Made by a program: the position numbers and the translations under genes | Assembly (NCBI RefSeq): GCF_900094925.1 | Contig: NZ_FMAY01000008.1 | Span: forward strand, 186,001 to 250,000 | Length of the DNA stretch: 64,000 bases | Origin: Kosakonia oryzendophytica | GTDB taxonomy: Bacteria > Pseudomonadota > Gammaproteobacteria > Enterobacterales > Enterobacteriaceae | Direction of reading: 5' to 3' | Shown here: positions 10,565-18,492 of the stretch, piece after piece | Layout: the number at the start of each line of letters is the position of its first letter | How positions within the stretch are numbered: position 1 is the first letter of the stretch | The notes under the pieces: generated by a model | Databases searched by the model: none | Told to the model about the DNA's origin: nothing | What the model saw: the letters and a program-made list of their open reading frames with translations, nothing else

Positions 10565-10581
10565 CGCCTGACGGCGTTTTA
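10563..10581 (+). terminator. Short hairpin between galU and bcsZ
   Basis: AACGCC-TGAC-GGCGTT followed by TTAC sits at the galU stop codon. The six-base-pair stem with a short T run is too weak to be a confident terminator. It may attenuate transcription into bcsZ or mark an mRNA 3' end. Confidence 0.3.
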
Positions 10582-10618
10582 CCCGGTTAACTGCCATATC
10601 TTCACAACAGGAAATCTC

Positions 10619-11629
10619 ATGTTAAGGACCACCTGGCTCATGTCGTGCTTATTGCTTTCGCTGGCCATGACCTCTTTTTCAGCCCGCAGTCAGGACGGCA
10701 ACTGGGTGCTATTTAAACAGAACTACCTGAGCCAGGATGGCCGCATAGTTGACCATGAAAATGGCGATATCAGCCATTCGGAAGGTCAGGGATATGGCAT
10801 GTTATTGGCGGTGATGAACGATGATCCCGCCAGTTTTGAGAAAATATGGCGCTGGACGCGTAATACATTATTACGTCCTTCACTTTGGTTATTTGCCTGG
10901 CGTTATGATCCGCAACAACACAAAGTGACTGACGATAATAATGCCAGCGACGGCGATACACTTATTGCCTGGGCATTATTACTGGCCGGGAATAAGTGGC
11001 ATGACCAGAGTTATCTGACCGCCTCTGAAAATATTCAAGAAGCGCTAATCAATTGTTTGATTATTGAACAAGATACACAGACTTTACTGCTGCCAGGTTT
11101 GAGTGGATTTACTAAAGATGATGGCTATATTATTAATCCTTCATACTTTATCTTTCCAGCCTGGGATAGTTTCTGGCAACATCAGCATAATGATATTTGG
11201 CTGAAGCTGAAAAAATCGAGCCTGAATTTACTCGATAAAGCGCGTTTTGGTAAAACGCAACTGCCCAGCGACTGGATTTTTGTCAAGAATAATGGTGAAG
11301 TCATACCTGCCGATAACTGGCCGGCACGTTTTAGTTATGACGCAATTCGCATCCCGCTGTACTTAAGCTTGAGCGAAACGCAACAACATTCGACGGATAA
11401 TTTCCGTCATTTTTGGGCAAATTATGCCCGAAGCGAAACGCCCGCGTGGGTGGATGTCTCCGGGGAAGGACATGCGAATTACTCGATGTCTGGCGGCATC
11501 CTGGCGGTGCGTGATTTAACGATGGGCGATTACCAGCATATGGATAAGTCCGTTCGTCCGGGAGAGGGATATTATTTGTCCGTACTGCATATGCTGTCGT
11601 TATTTGCCGTCACATTAAAAAAAGAGTAA
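10619..11629 (+). CDS. bcsZ: Periplasmic endo-1,4-beta-glucanase BcsZ (GH8)
   Basis: Cellulase of glycoside hydrolase family 8 that trims nascent cellulose in the periplasm and is needed for efficient cellulose production in related operons. The 336-residue protein has a signal peptide (about 1-24) and the GH8 signature HSEGQGYGML with the probable catalytic acid E55. D241 (in RFSYDAIRIPLY) is the likely second carboxylate by comparison with E. coli BcsZ, and ASDGDT lies at 109-114. The start at 10619 is preceded by ACAGGAAAT. In most enterobacterial operons bcsZ lies between bcsB and bcsC; here it is last, after galU. Confidence 0.93.
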   Translation: MLRTTWLMSCLLLSLAMTSFSARSQDGNWVLFKQNYLSQDGRIVDHENGDISHSEGQGYGMLLAVMNDDPASFEKIWRWTRNTLLRPSLWLFAWRYDPQQHKVTDDNNASDGDTLIAWALLLAGNKWHDQSYLTASENIQEALINCLIIEQDTQTLLLPGLSGFTKDDGYIINPSYFIFPAWDSFWQHQHNDIWLKLKKSSLNLLDKARFGKTQLPSDWIFVKNNGEVIPADNWPARFSYDAIRIPLYLSLSETQQHSTDNFRHFWANYARSETPAWVDVSGEGHANYSMSGGILAVRDLTMGDYQHMDKSVRPGEGYYLSVLHMLSLFAVTLKKE

Positions 11630-11988
11630 CGGCGCTTCGTCGCCAGCAATACGCAGTTTTGCGCCGGTTACGTTGGCCCGCGCACCTTAGTGATGTTTTA
11701 GCAGTGCAGTCTCTGACGCAGGAATGCGCAGAAAACAGGCAGGATGCCTTTTAGAATTGACCGATAACCGGCCTGGCAATACAGGAACACCGGTTCGTTA
11801 TGTCGTTTCCGTCTCTACAGGGTGCGGCGCGAACCGGATGACAATGAATAATAAAAATCACACATCTCATGTCCAAGCATGAGGGAGAGACTTGATGACA
11901 GAGTTGAAAATAATAACACGTCATTTACACAGCACGTTGTTACACGCGGATCGTCAACCAAGCGGAAACTTGCGCCCCGGGGATCACA
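11630..11988. other. Intergenic region before the OxyR-like gene
   Basis: About 360 bases with no credible reading frame. It must hold the end of the cellulose transcript and the promoter of the LysR-type gene. An inverted AACCGG/CCGGTT pair occurs around 11766-11796. No clear intrinsic terminator or promoter could be assigned by eye. Confidence 0.5.
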
Positions 11989-12906
11989 ATGAACATCCGT
12001 AATCTTGAATATCTCGTCGCGCTGGCCAAGCATCGACATTTTCAACGTGCAGCGGAGGCCTGTAATGTCAGCCAGCCAACGCTGAGCGCACAGTTGCGTA
12101 AACTGGAAAATGAGCTTGGTTTGCAGCTACTGGAGCGTACGACACGCAGGATCCGCTTCACGCAGACCGGCCTGCGTCTGGTCGAACAAACCCAGGTGGT
12201 GTTGCGGGAGATCGAAGCGCTGAAAAACATGGCCAGCAGCAGTCACTATCAGAGCCTGATGCAGACGCTCGATGTGGGCATTATCCCTACACTTGCGCCG
12301 TATATCTTTTCTCATCTGAATTCGGTATGTCACGAGAACTTCCCGGAAATCGAACTGGAAATTCACGAAGCGCAAACCAATCAGTTGCTGAACATGCTGG
12401 AGTCCGACGCCATTAAATGCGCGATCATGACCTCTAACAAAGATACCAGCAAATACGTTGAGCTACCGCTGTTCGATGAACCACTCGTACTGGGCGTAAG
12501 CCAACAGCATCCGTGGGCGCGAATGGGTGAAATCGATATGGGGCATCTGAAAAACAGTAAGATCCTGATGATTGATGACGGCAACTGCCTGCACAGCCAG
12601 GTGCTGCGTTATTGCTATCAGTTCGAGCTGGAACCCGATCCGCGTTTTGTCGCCATGCACCTTGAAACGCTGCGCCGTGGCGTGGCGTTTAACCGTGGCG
12701 TTTCATTCTTCCCGCTGCTTTCTACCCAGCAACAGGGGGGCAATGAAAACATTCGCTATTTGCGCTGTGTGAGTCCGGAGCCAAAACGCAAAGTGGTGCT
12801 GATTTTCCACCGCAGCGACCCGATGCGTAAGAAATATGAGATCCTGCGCAACGCCATTGCCCGCTATATGGAACGATACATTATCGATAACAACGTACTG
12901 GCGTGA
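11989..12906 (+). CDS. OxyR-like LysR-family regulator with both redox cysteines
   Basis: The 305-residue LysR protein aligns along its whole length with E. coli OxyR, the peroxide sensor. The winged helix (about 1-60) contains SQPTLSAQLRKLE, almost the OxyR recognition helix. In the sensor domain, Cys200 (DDGNCLHSQ) and Cys209 (RYCYQF) have the same nine-residue spacing as OxyR Cys199 and Cys208, which form the peroxide-induced disulfide. Overall divergence and the genomic setting (true oxyR normally sits between argH and sthA) suggest a paralogue. Its targets are unknown; a nitroreductase-like gene lies about 1.1 kb downstream. No OxyR-type operator could be assigned nearby by eye. Confidence 0.9.
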   Translation: MNIRNLEYLVALAKHRHFQRAAEACNVSQPTLSAQLRKLENELGLQLLERTTRRIRFTQTGLRLVEQTQVVLREIEALKNMASSSHYQSLMQTLDVGIIPTLAPYIFSHLNSVCHENFPEIELEIHEAQTNQLLNMLESDAIKCAIMTSNKDTSKYVELPLFDEPLVLGVSQQHPWARMGEIDMGHLKNSKILMIDDGNCLHSQVLRYCYQFELEPDPRFVAMHLETLRRGVAFNRGVSFFPLLSTQQQGGNENIRYLRCVSPEPKRKVVLIFHRSDPMRKKYEILRNAIARYMERYIIDNNVLA

Positions 12907-12910
12907 TCCA

Positions 12911-13339
12911 TCAGCGCTGCTCATCAGTACAGGCAGCAGACTCTTTCTCATCTTTACGACAATCATGCGCCGGTATGGTTGTCGTTTTTTGCATTAAGCC
13001 GCGCATGATATCGTCCGGCAACACCGTTCCGCGATGGTACATCTCTTCAATCAACAACCAGACCGTCACCAGCGAAATCGTATAATCGGCAATCGCCGTT
13101 GGCGCACGTAAAGCGGCCATAAACGGGAAACGTGCGCACAGCTGGGCACGGTCATCTTCAGTGACTTCATCATGGTAATAAGGTAAGGAAAGCAGACGGT
13201 AAGCCTCAGCTTCATCCACAGAAGACGCCCAGCACAAGCGAACGGCGATGGTTTTCACAAACGGTGGAACCAGCACATTGCGCTCCGATAGCGGATCCAA
13301 ATGCAAAGGAAGACGACTATGGTGCGACTCTGCTTTCAT
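12911..13339 (-). CDS. Uncharacterised protein convergent with the OxyR-like gene
   Basis: Function not recognised. From the chosen start the protein has 142 residues, no signal peptide and one moderately hydrophobic segment (TAIADYTISLVTVWLLIEEM). The C-terminus is polar with several Cys and Lys/Glu residues. The start at 13339 was chosen because GAGGAAAAA immediately precedes its ATG; an upstream in-frame ATG at 13402 lacks a good ribosome-binding site and would give 163 residues. Its stop lies four bases from the stop of the OxyR-like gene, so the two converge. Coding potential is supported by length and ribosome-binding site, not by homology. Confidence 0.6.
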   Translation of the reverse strand: MKAESHHSRLPLHLDPLSERNVLVPPFVKTIAVRLCWASSVDEAEAYRLLSLPYYHDEVTEDDRAQLCARFPFMAALRAPTAIADYTISLVTVWLLIEEMYHRGTVLPDDIMRGLMQKTTTIPAHDCRKDEKESAACTDEQR

Positions 13340-14060
13340 TTTTTCCTCAATACCTGGCGACCAGGGGGGCTGTTCCGTATTCGGAGCTATATCCATATCC
13401 ATCGACCGCGTAGAAATTTTCTTTAGGGTTAATGTTTAAAATAGAGAATAAAATGAAATTGATCCATACGGAATGTCTTAAAATCATAAAAAAGTTCATA
13501 TAAAGCAAAAGGTTAATTCATGTGCAGTTATTGATGCTATCGATCCTAATCTGTTATTTTCATTTATCCCATATATTAAAACCGGGAAACGTCTTACTGT
13601 TGTTGAATAATTTTGTCAGTAACCCGCCAGTAACGTGAAAATATATCACTGATGACACGGGACATTCGGTCAGCGTCTGCATACCTTTACTGACCGCACA
13701 CCACCCATTCGATATGCATTAATTTATACAGCAATCCTCTTTTATATTGTCATACAAATTGGAATGATAACGACCCTCTTCCGGTACGACAAGGCTCCCG
13801 CACATGGCGTGATGCGTGAAACACAATTCCCCCTGTCAGTGGACGTCTGAGGATGAAGCCCCACGCATGCTGCGCGGACAGCTTCCTGCGTGATCAACAC
13901 CGCAACTTTCAGCTTTAACCGCCGCCCTTCCGGTGAAGCCGGTTGTTTTTGGCACAAATACCGCTTTTTATCTTGTTTGTTCGTATGATCGACATGGGCT
14001 GGCCCATGCTCTGATAAAGCACAAAATCCGGCTTAACGCGCACAACAGGAAAAGTGAACC
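13340..14060. other. Long intergenic region before the nitroreductase
   Basis: About 720 bases. The left half (13430-13620) is AT-rich, suggesting promoters for the leftward orphan gene. Short frames of about 70 codons occur (13742-13957 and 13915-14127, minus strand) but lack ribosome-binding sites or recognisable products. Nothing else is identified except the inverted repeat at 13993-14008. Confidence 0.4.
13993..14008. promoter_or_regulatory. Inverted repeat upstream of the nitroreductase
   Basis: CATGGGC-TG-GCCCATG, a perfect seven-base inverted repeat, ends 52 bases before the nitroreductase start. It resembles an operator for a dimeric repressor. No regulator can be assigned. Confidence 0.35.
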
Positions 14061-14777
14061 ATGCACCCGTTTCAGCAAATTTTGAATTCGACGCTCGCTC
14101 GCACGGAAGGCCAGCCTCAGCCGGCAACGCCGCATAACCCGCTGGATCTAGAGTTGCGCACCCTGCCGGTCAGCGCCACACCGGAGGATTTTCTTGCCCT
14201 TGCCAAAGCGCGCAGAACCATTTACCTGCTGGGTAAAGCGCTACCGCTCGATGAAGAGAAGGTGGAGGCGATAATCAAAGAAGCGATTCGTCAGGCGCCG
14301 TCGGCATTTAACTCACAAAGTTCGCGGGCATTGATTTTGATGGGTAAAGAACACGATCGTTTTTGGGCGCTGGTACGAGGGCAGTTGCGCAATGTGATCC
14401 CGGCGGAGAGTTTCCATGCCACCTCCGATAAGCTCGACGGGTTTGCTGCTGCCGCCGGATCGGTACTGTTTTTTGAAGATCAGGAGACGATCTCGCATTT
14501 ACAGAAGCAGTACATTGCTTATGCCGATAACTTTCCCGTCTGGTCGGAACAAAGCAGTGGAATGGCCCAGTATGCGGTGTGGCTGGCGCTGGCGGAAAAA
14601 AACATTGGCGCTAACCTGCAACATTATAACCCGCTGATTGACGAGGAAGTTCGCCAGACATGGGCGATCCCGGAGAGCTGGAAACTGCGCGCAGAGATGA
14701 ATTTTGGCAATATCGTCGCCGCCGCCGATGAGAAAACCTTTATCGACGACGACAAACGCTTTATTGTCGCCCGCTAA
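14061..14777 (+). CDS. Nitroreductase family protein
   Basis: Predicted FMN-dependent NAD(P)H oxidoreductase of the nitroreductase fold, closest in feel to the short Hbn1/Frm2-like subfamily. The 238-residue protein shows the N-terminal cofactor segment ARRTIYLLG, the mid-protein QAPSAFNSQSSRALIL (phosphate/FMN binding) and the C-terminal NFGNIVAA. No signal peptide is present. The start follows ACAGGAAAAGTGAACC. The substrate is unknown; family members reduce nitro compounds or quinones. It stands alone, with converging roxA-like DNA downstream. Confidence 0.85.
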   Translation: MHPFQQILNSTLARTEGQPQPATPHNPLDLELRTLPVSATPEDFLALAKARRTIYLLGKALPLDEEKVEAIIKEAIRQAPSAFNSQSSRALILMGKEHDRFWALVRGQLRNVIPAESFHATSDKLDGFAAAAGSVLFFEDQETISHLQKQYIAYADNFPVWSEQSSGMAQYAVWLALAEKNIGANLQHYNPLIDEEVRQTWAIPESWKLRAEMNFGNIVAAADEKTFIDDDKRFIVAR

Positions 14778-14857
14778 TTGCACGTTCCGAAACGTCAGCG
14801 CCACCTGGCAACTGTGCCAGATGGCGGCTTCACCTTCTCAGGCCAGCAGCGAACATT

Positions 14858-15979
14858 TTACTCGTCGAAGTACCAGTATCCCTGGTTTACCAGCGCAGTC
14901 AGCTCGGCGGCAAATGCCGGGTTATCCAGAGCGTCACCCAGTTCCTGCTGACCGATAATGGTATAGCGACACAGCGCATCAGCGGCGCGCGCATCGGCGG
15001 TCTCCAGACACTCGCTGTTAATAAAAAAGCTGTCGCCGATGTGCAGCACGCGCAGCCCACTCAGGCGGGTAAGCACCTGCCCCTCTTTCAACGCAGCCAC
15101 AATCTCTTCCACAGGATAGTCATCCGGCTCCGGAGCAATATCCAGTTCATGCCGCGGCGTGGTGATAAAGCTGCCGAACCACTGTTTGAAATGCTCCGGC
15201 TGGCTGATCATCTCGATCATCATCCCGCGCACGCGCTCCAGCTCGTAATCTTCCACTCTGCCCGGATGTTCACGGCAGGTGAGATCGGGATCGCTGTAAT
15301 GCTCGCCACCAAGATCGTTTTCCAGCGCGTAATCTGCAAAACTGCTGATCAGATCGCGACCGTTCGGCCCACGGAAGCCGATGGAGTAGTTAAACGCGGT
15401 CTCATGCGTGAAGCCGTCATGCGGGAATCCCGGCGGGATATAGAGGATATCGCCCGGTTCCAGATCTTCATCAATGATCGGCGGGAAAGGATCGACATGC
15501 AGCAATGCCGGATGCGGGCAGAACTGCTTCATCGGCAATTTGTCGCCCACGCGCCAGCGGCGGCTGCCCATCCCCTGAATGATAAACACATCGTATTGAT
15601 CGATATGCGGGCCCACGCCGCCGCCCGGCACGGAATAGGAAATCATCAGATCGTCAAAACGCCACTCCGGTAACACGCGGAACGGTTTAACCAGTTCGGC
15701 GGAGGGTGCATGCCAGTGGTTCACTGCCTGTGCCAGCAATGACCAGTCGGTTTCCCCTAAATGATCAAACTGCTCAAACGGGCCGTTCCATGCCTGCCAC
15801 TGACCATTGACGTGGCTGACAATGCGGCTGTCCACTTCCGGCTCCATAGCAAGGCCTGCCAGCTCATCGGGCGAAATCGGATCGACAAAGTCCGCGAACG
15901 CGCGCTTCAGGACAACGGGTTTCTTTTGCCAGTATTTCTCAAGAAATTCCGGCCAGTTAAGGTTTAGTTGGTAAGCCAT
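14858..15979 (-). CDS. roxA: Ribosomal protein uL16 arginine hydroxylase RoxA/YcfD type
   Basis: JmjC-type Fe(II)/2-oxoglutarate oxygenase that in E. coli hydroxylates Arg81 of ribosomal protein L16. At 373 residues it equals E. coli YcfD in length. The metal ligands His125, Asp127 (GVGPHIDQYDVF) and His187 (GFPHDGF) fall at the same residue numbers. The C-terminal winged-helix part ends in VNQGYWYFDE, like the family. The start at 15979 is chosen by homology over an upstream start at 16048. In E. coli the gene sits beside phoPQ; here it has unrelated neighbours, so it could be a paralogue or a relocated copy. Confidence 0.9.
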   Translation of the reverse strand: MAYQLNLNWPEFLEKYWQKKPVVLKRAFADFVDPISPDELAGLAMEPEVDSRIVSHVNGQWQAWNGPFEQFDHLGETDWSLLAQAVNHWHAPSAELVKPFRVLPEWRFDDLMISYSVPGGGVGPHIDQYDVFIIQGMGSRRWRVGDKLPMKQFCPHPALLHVDPFPPIIDEDLEPGDILYIPPGFPHDGFTHETAFNYSIGFRGPNGRDLISSFADYALENDLGGEHYSDPDLTCREHPGRVEDYELERVRGMMIEMISQPEHFKQWFGSFITTPRHELDIAPEPDDYPVEEIVAALKEGQVLTRLSGLRVLHIGDSFFINSECLETADARAADALCRYTIIGQQELGDALDNPAFAAELTALVNQGYWYFDE

Positions 15980-16122
15980 AGGTCCACACCAGTGAGAAGG
16001 GAAACGCGGGAGATTATAAAGAGAGTCACCCCCTGCCCGCCTTGTCATTGGTCAAGAGCGTGCACGCTGACAGTCAGAGCGTCCGGCCGTTTCGTCTACC
16101 GGGCGCGTAAACCACTGTGCTA

Positions 16123-17451
16123 TCAGTTAAGTTTGAGCGTGGCCTGCGGCCCCTGCTCTACCGCCGCGCCGTACTGTGTTTTAATCTGCACGTCTTGGCC
16201 CTGCCCGTTCACGTAGCGCGCCTGAATACCATATTTCGCTGCAATATCAATGTTTTTTAACGATACATTCTGCACGACCGACTCCGGCAATCCGCTAAAA
16301 ATCATGGCATGGTTGGCATTGGTTGCGGTGAGCCCGGAGATATTCACCCCGGAAATTTTCGGCGTCGAGGGCGTAACGGCTGCGTTTTCAATCGCCGAAA
16401 TCAAGGTGTTGCCCTGCGCACCCGACTGGCCACTATAGCTGTTGGTTATCAGAATCGGCGTCGCCACGTTGGTCATTGTCAAATGGTCGGCCACCAGCGG
16501 ACCTATCGTGTTCCCGCGATCGCGGGCCGATTTGATGCGAATACCGTTTTCCGTATTGAGGAACGTGACATGGCTGACTGTCACCCGCCCGATGCCGTTG
16601 GCGGTTTCGCTGCCAACAGAGATGCCGTGTCCATCGCGCATGATGGAGTCGCGAATGGCGATATCCTGCGATGGCGCTGCCGTACCGGGCACCAGACCGG
16701 ACTTGATGGCAATGTTGTCATCACCGGTGTGAATGTCCATTTTCGACACGGTAACATTGCGTGAAGAGACAATATCCAGACCGTCTGTATTCGGTGAAGT
16801 GGTTGGGTTGCTGATGCTGACCTGGTGAACAGCAATCTTGTCGCTATTGCGGATAACGATATTCCACATCGGGGAGTTAGTCAGGTGAAGCTGTTCGATC
16901 TTCCCGTTGGTGACCTGGTTAAACTCTACAAACCACGGGCGCGGAGCACCATTTGCCAACGGAACGCCAGGAAAGCGGTCGGTAAAAGCTTTGGTATTGC
17001 CGCTGCGTACCTGCGCACGAATCTGCAACGCCTCGGGCCACCAGCTCTTTTCGCCATCGCCATCAAGCGTTCCGCTGCCGATGATGGCGACATTCTGCGC
17101 CTGGCTGGCAAAAATAAAGGCTTCGTTGACGCGGGCCGGCTGACCAATAAATGCGGCTACAAACTTCCCTTCCGCATTACTGGCCTTTAATGTCGCACCC
17201 TTGCCAACCTCCAGGGTGATATTGCTTTGTAGCTGTATGGGGCCGCTTAACCAGACGCCAGGCGATAACACCACCGTGCCGCCGCCGCGCTGGCTGCACT
17301 GTTGGATCGCTTGCTGGATAGCGTGTGTATTAAGGGTTTTGGCATCTGCTTTGCCGCCAAAGTCTTCGGGTATGCAGTGGGAAGGCGCAGCCTGCGCCGT
17401 AAACGATGAAAATGCGCCACAGCACATCAGCGCCAGCAGTGATTTATTCAT
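16123..17451 (-). CDS. Exported polygalacturonase (glycoside hydrolase 28)
   Basis: Pectin-degrading enzyme hydrolysing alpha-1,4 galacturonan, predicted to be exported. The 442-residue precursor has a signal peptide (about 1-22, cut after AQA) and a right-handed beta-helix. The GH28 motifs appear in order: NTDG, GDD (IHTGDDNIAIKSG), the catalytic-region GHG (RDGHGISVGS) and RIK (GIRIKS). The start at 17451 gives a clean signal peptide; a longer start at 17487 would not. No pectin transport or uronate genes are adjacent. Presence of this enzyme fits contact with plant material. Confidence 0.93.
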   Translation of the reverse strand: MNKSLLALMCCGAFSSFTAQAAPSHCIPEDFGGKADAKTLNTHAIQQAIQQCSQRGGGTVVLSPGVWLSGPIQLQSNITLEVGKGATLKASNAEGKFVAAFIGQPARVNEAFIFASQAQNVAIIGSGTLDGDGEKSWWPEALQIRAQVRSGNTKAFTDRFPGVPLANGAPRPWFVEFNQVTNGKIEQLHLTNSPMWNIVIRNSDKIAVHQVSISNPTTSPNTDGLDIVSSRNVTVSKMDIHTGDDNIAIKSGLVPGTAAPSQDIAIRDSIMRDGHGISVGSETANGIGRVTVSHVTFLNTENGIRIKSARDRGNTIGPLVADHLTMTNVATPILITNSYSGQSGAQGNTLISAIENAAVTPSTPKISGVNISGLTATNANHAMIFSGLPESVVQNVSLKNIDIAAKYGIQARYVNGQGQDVQIKTQYGAAVEQGPQATLKLN

Positions 17452-17622
17452 ACGTCCTCTGTTCCTGCGTAAATTGTCAAAAGCCACCTATGTGAAATTG
17501 ACTTTAGGGCAGAAAATGCACGAGAACTATTGTGCAAAAGCACTTATTTACCGCTGGTTTATTAAAAAGTGACGTTGAGATACCCCGGCAGTCAGCGCAG
17601 CCGGGGGGAGCGGCGGGCGCGA

Positions 17623-18384
17623 TCAGGCTTGCGTCTGAAACATCAGCGTATCGGACGTAAACGAGCCATCTTCGCGGATCCGGAAATGCTGTTTTACCTC
17701 TTCGGAGGTGTGGTTTTGCAGATAACGGATGGCGGCACGCAATACCTCCGGTGTTTTCATGCGCTCTACCCATGAGTTGTACTCCAGCGCCAGTCTGTCC
17801 GTCGCCATTTTTTGCACCGTCATGCCGCTTTGCTGAGTCATATGCAGCCACTCAGCCGGCGAGTAGTTACGCACATGCGAAGGATCGCGCAGCACTTCGA
17901 TGGTTTGCAGCCAGATGTCCAGCACCGGCTGACCGGGTGAGGCAATATCCATCAAGATAAATTTCCCACCCGGCTTGAGCACGCGTTTCACCTCGCGCAG
18001 AGCCTGCGCCACATCATGCCAGTGGTGGGCGGAGTAGCGGCTGATCACCACGTCAAAGCTGCTATCGGCAAAGGGCAATTTTTCTGCTGCCCCCTGGGAG
18101 GTGGTGATATTTGCAAGATGACGTTCGTGAGCGGCCTGGCGCACTACATCGAGCATCTTTTCCGACAAGTCATAGGCGGTGACCGCCCGGGCAATGCCTG
18201 CGGCAACAAAGCTCGCGTGGCCCGCACCACAACCCAAATCCAGTATGGCTGCACTGGTATCGTCTGCCAGCCACTGTGCCAGTCTGACTAAATCCGCCCC
18301 CTGGGCATGAACCTGACTCTGCAAATAGGCCTGCGCCTGATCGCCAAATTGCTGTTCCGTTAACTGATGATGATTAACCGCCAT
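17623..18384 (-). CDS. Class I SAM-dependent methyltransferase (YafE/UbiE-like)
   Basis: Predicted cytosolic S-adenosylmethionine-dependent methyltransferase of 253 residues. Motif I (ILDLGCGAGHAS), the acidic loop AYDLSEKML, motif II-like FADSSFDVVISRY and motif III REVKRVLKPGGKFILMD are all intact. The substrate cannot be inferred. It resembles YafE/UbiE-type proteins, though true ubiE lies in a different operon. It is transcribed divergently from the XRE-family regulator, and the shared spacer carries direct repeats, so control by that regulator is likely. Confidence 0.87.
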   Translation of the reverse strand: MAVNHHQLTEQQFGDQAQAYLQSQVHAQGADLVRLAQWLADDTSAAILDLGCGAGHASFVAAGIARAVTAYDLSEKMLDVVRQAAHERHLANITTSQGAAEKLPFADSSFDVVISRYSAHHWHDVAQALREVKRVLKPGGKFILMDIASPGQPVLDIWLQTIEVLRDPSHVRNYSPAEWLHMTQQSGMTVQKMATDRLALEYNSWVERMKTPEVLRAAIRYLQNHTSEEVKQHFRIREDGSFTSDTLMFQTQA

Positions 18385-18420
18385 TCTTCTTTCCTTCTGT
18401 TAGCACGACAAAGCCTCTTT

Positions 18421-18480
18421 TTGGCGACTATAAGACGCTCTTTATAGTGGTACAATATGAGCACTTATACTGGTATTAAT
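18421..18480 (+). promoter_or_regulatory. Promoter and direct repeats for the XRE regulator gene
   Basis: A -35-like TTGGCG (18421-18426) and a -10-like TATAGT (18443-18448) with a 16-base spacer would start transcription near 18455. Two related blocks, TATAGTGGTACAAT at 18443 and TATACTGGTATTAAT at 18466, lie 23 bases apart. They are good candidates for binding sites of the adjacent helix-turn-helix protein. Confidence 0.45.
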
Positions 18481-18492
18481 GAGTACCCCCCA

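Noticed and set aside
11989..12906. Calling the LysR gene oxyR outright
   Set aside because: It is diverged and away from the usual oxyR neighbours; a paralogue is more likely.
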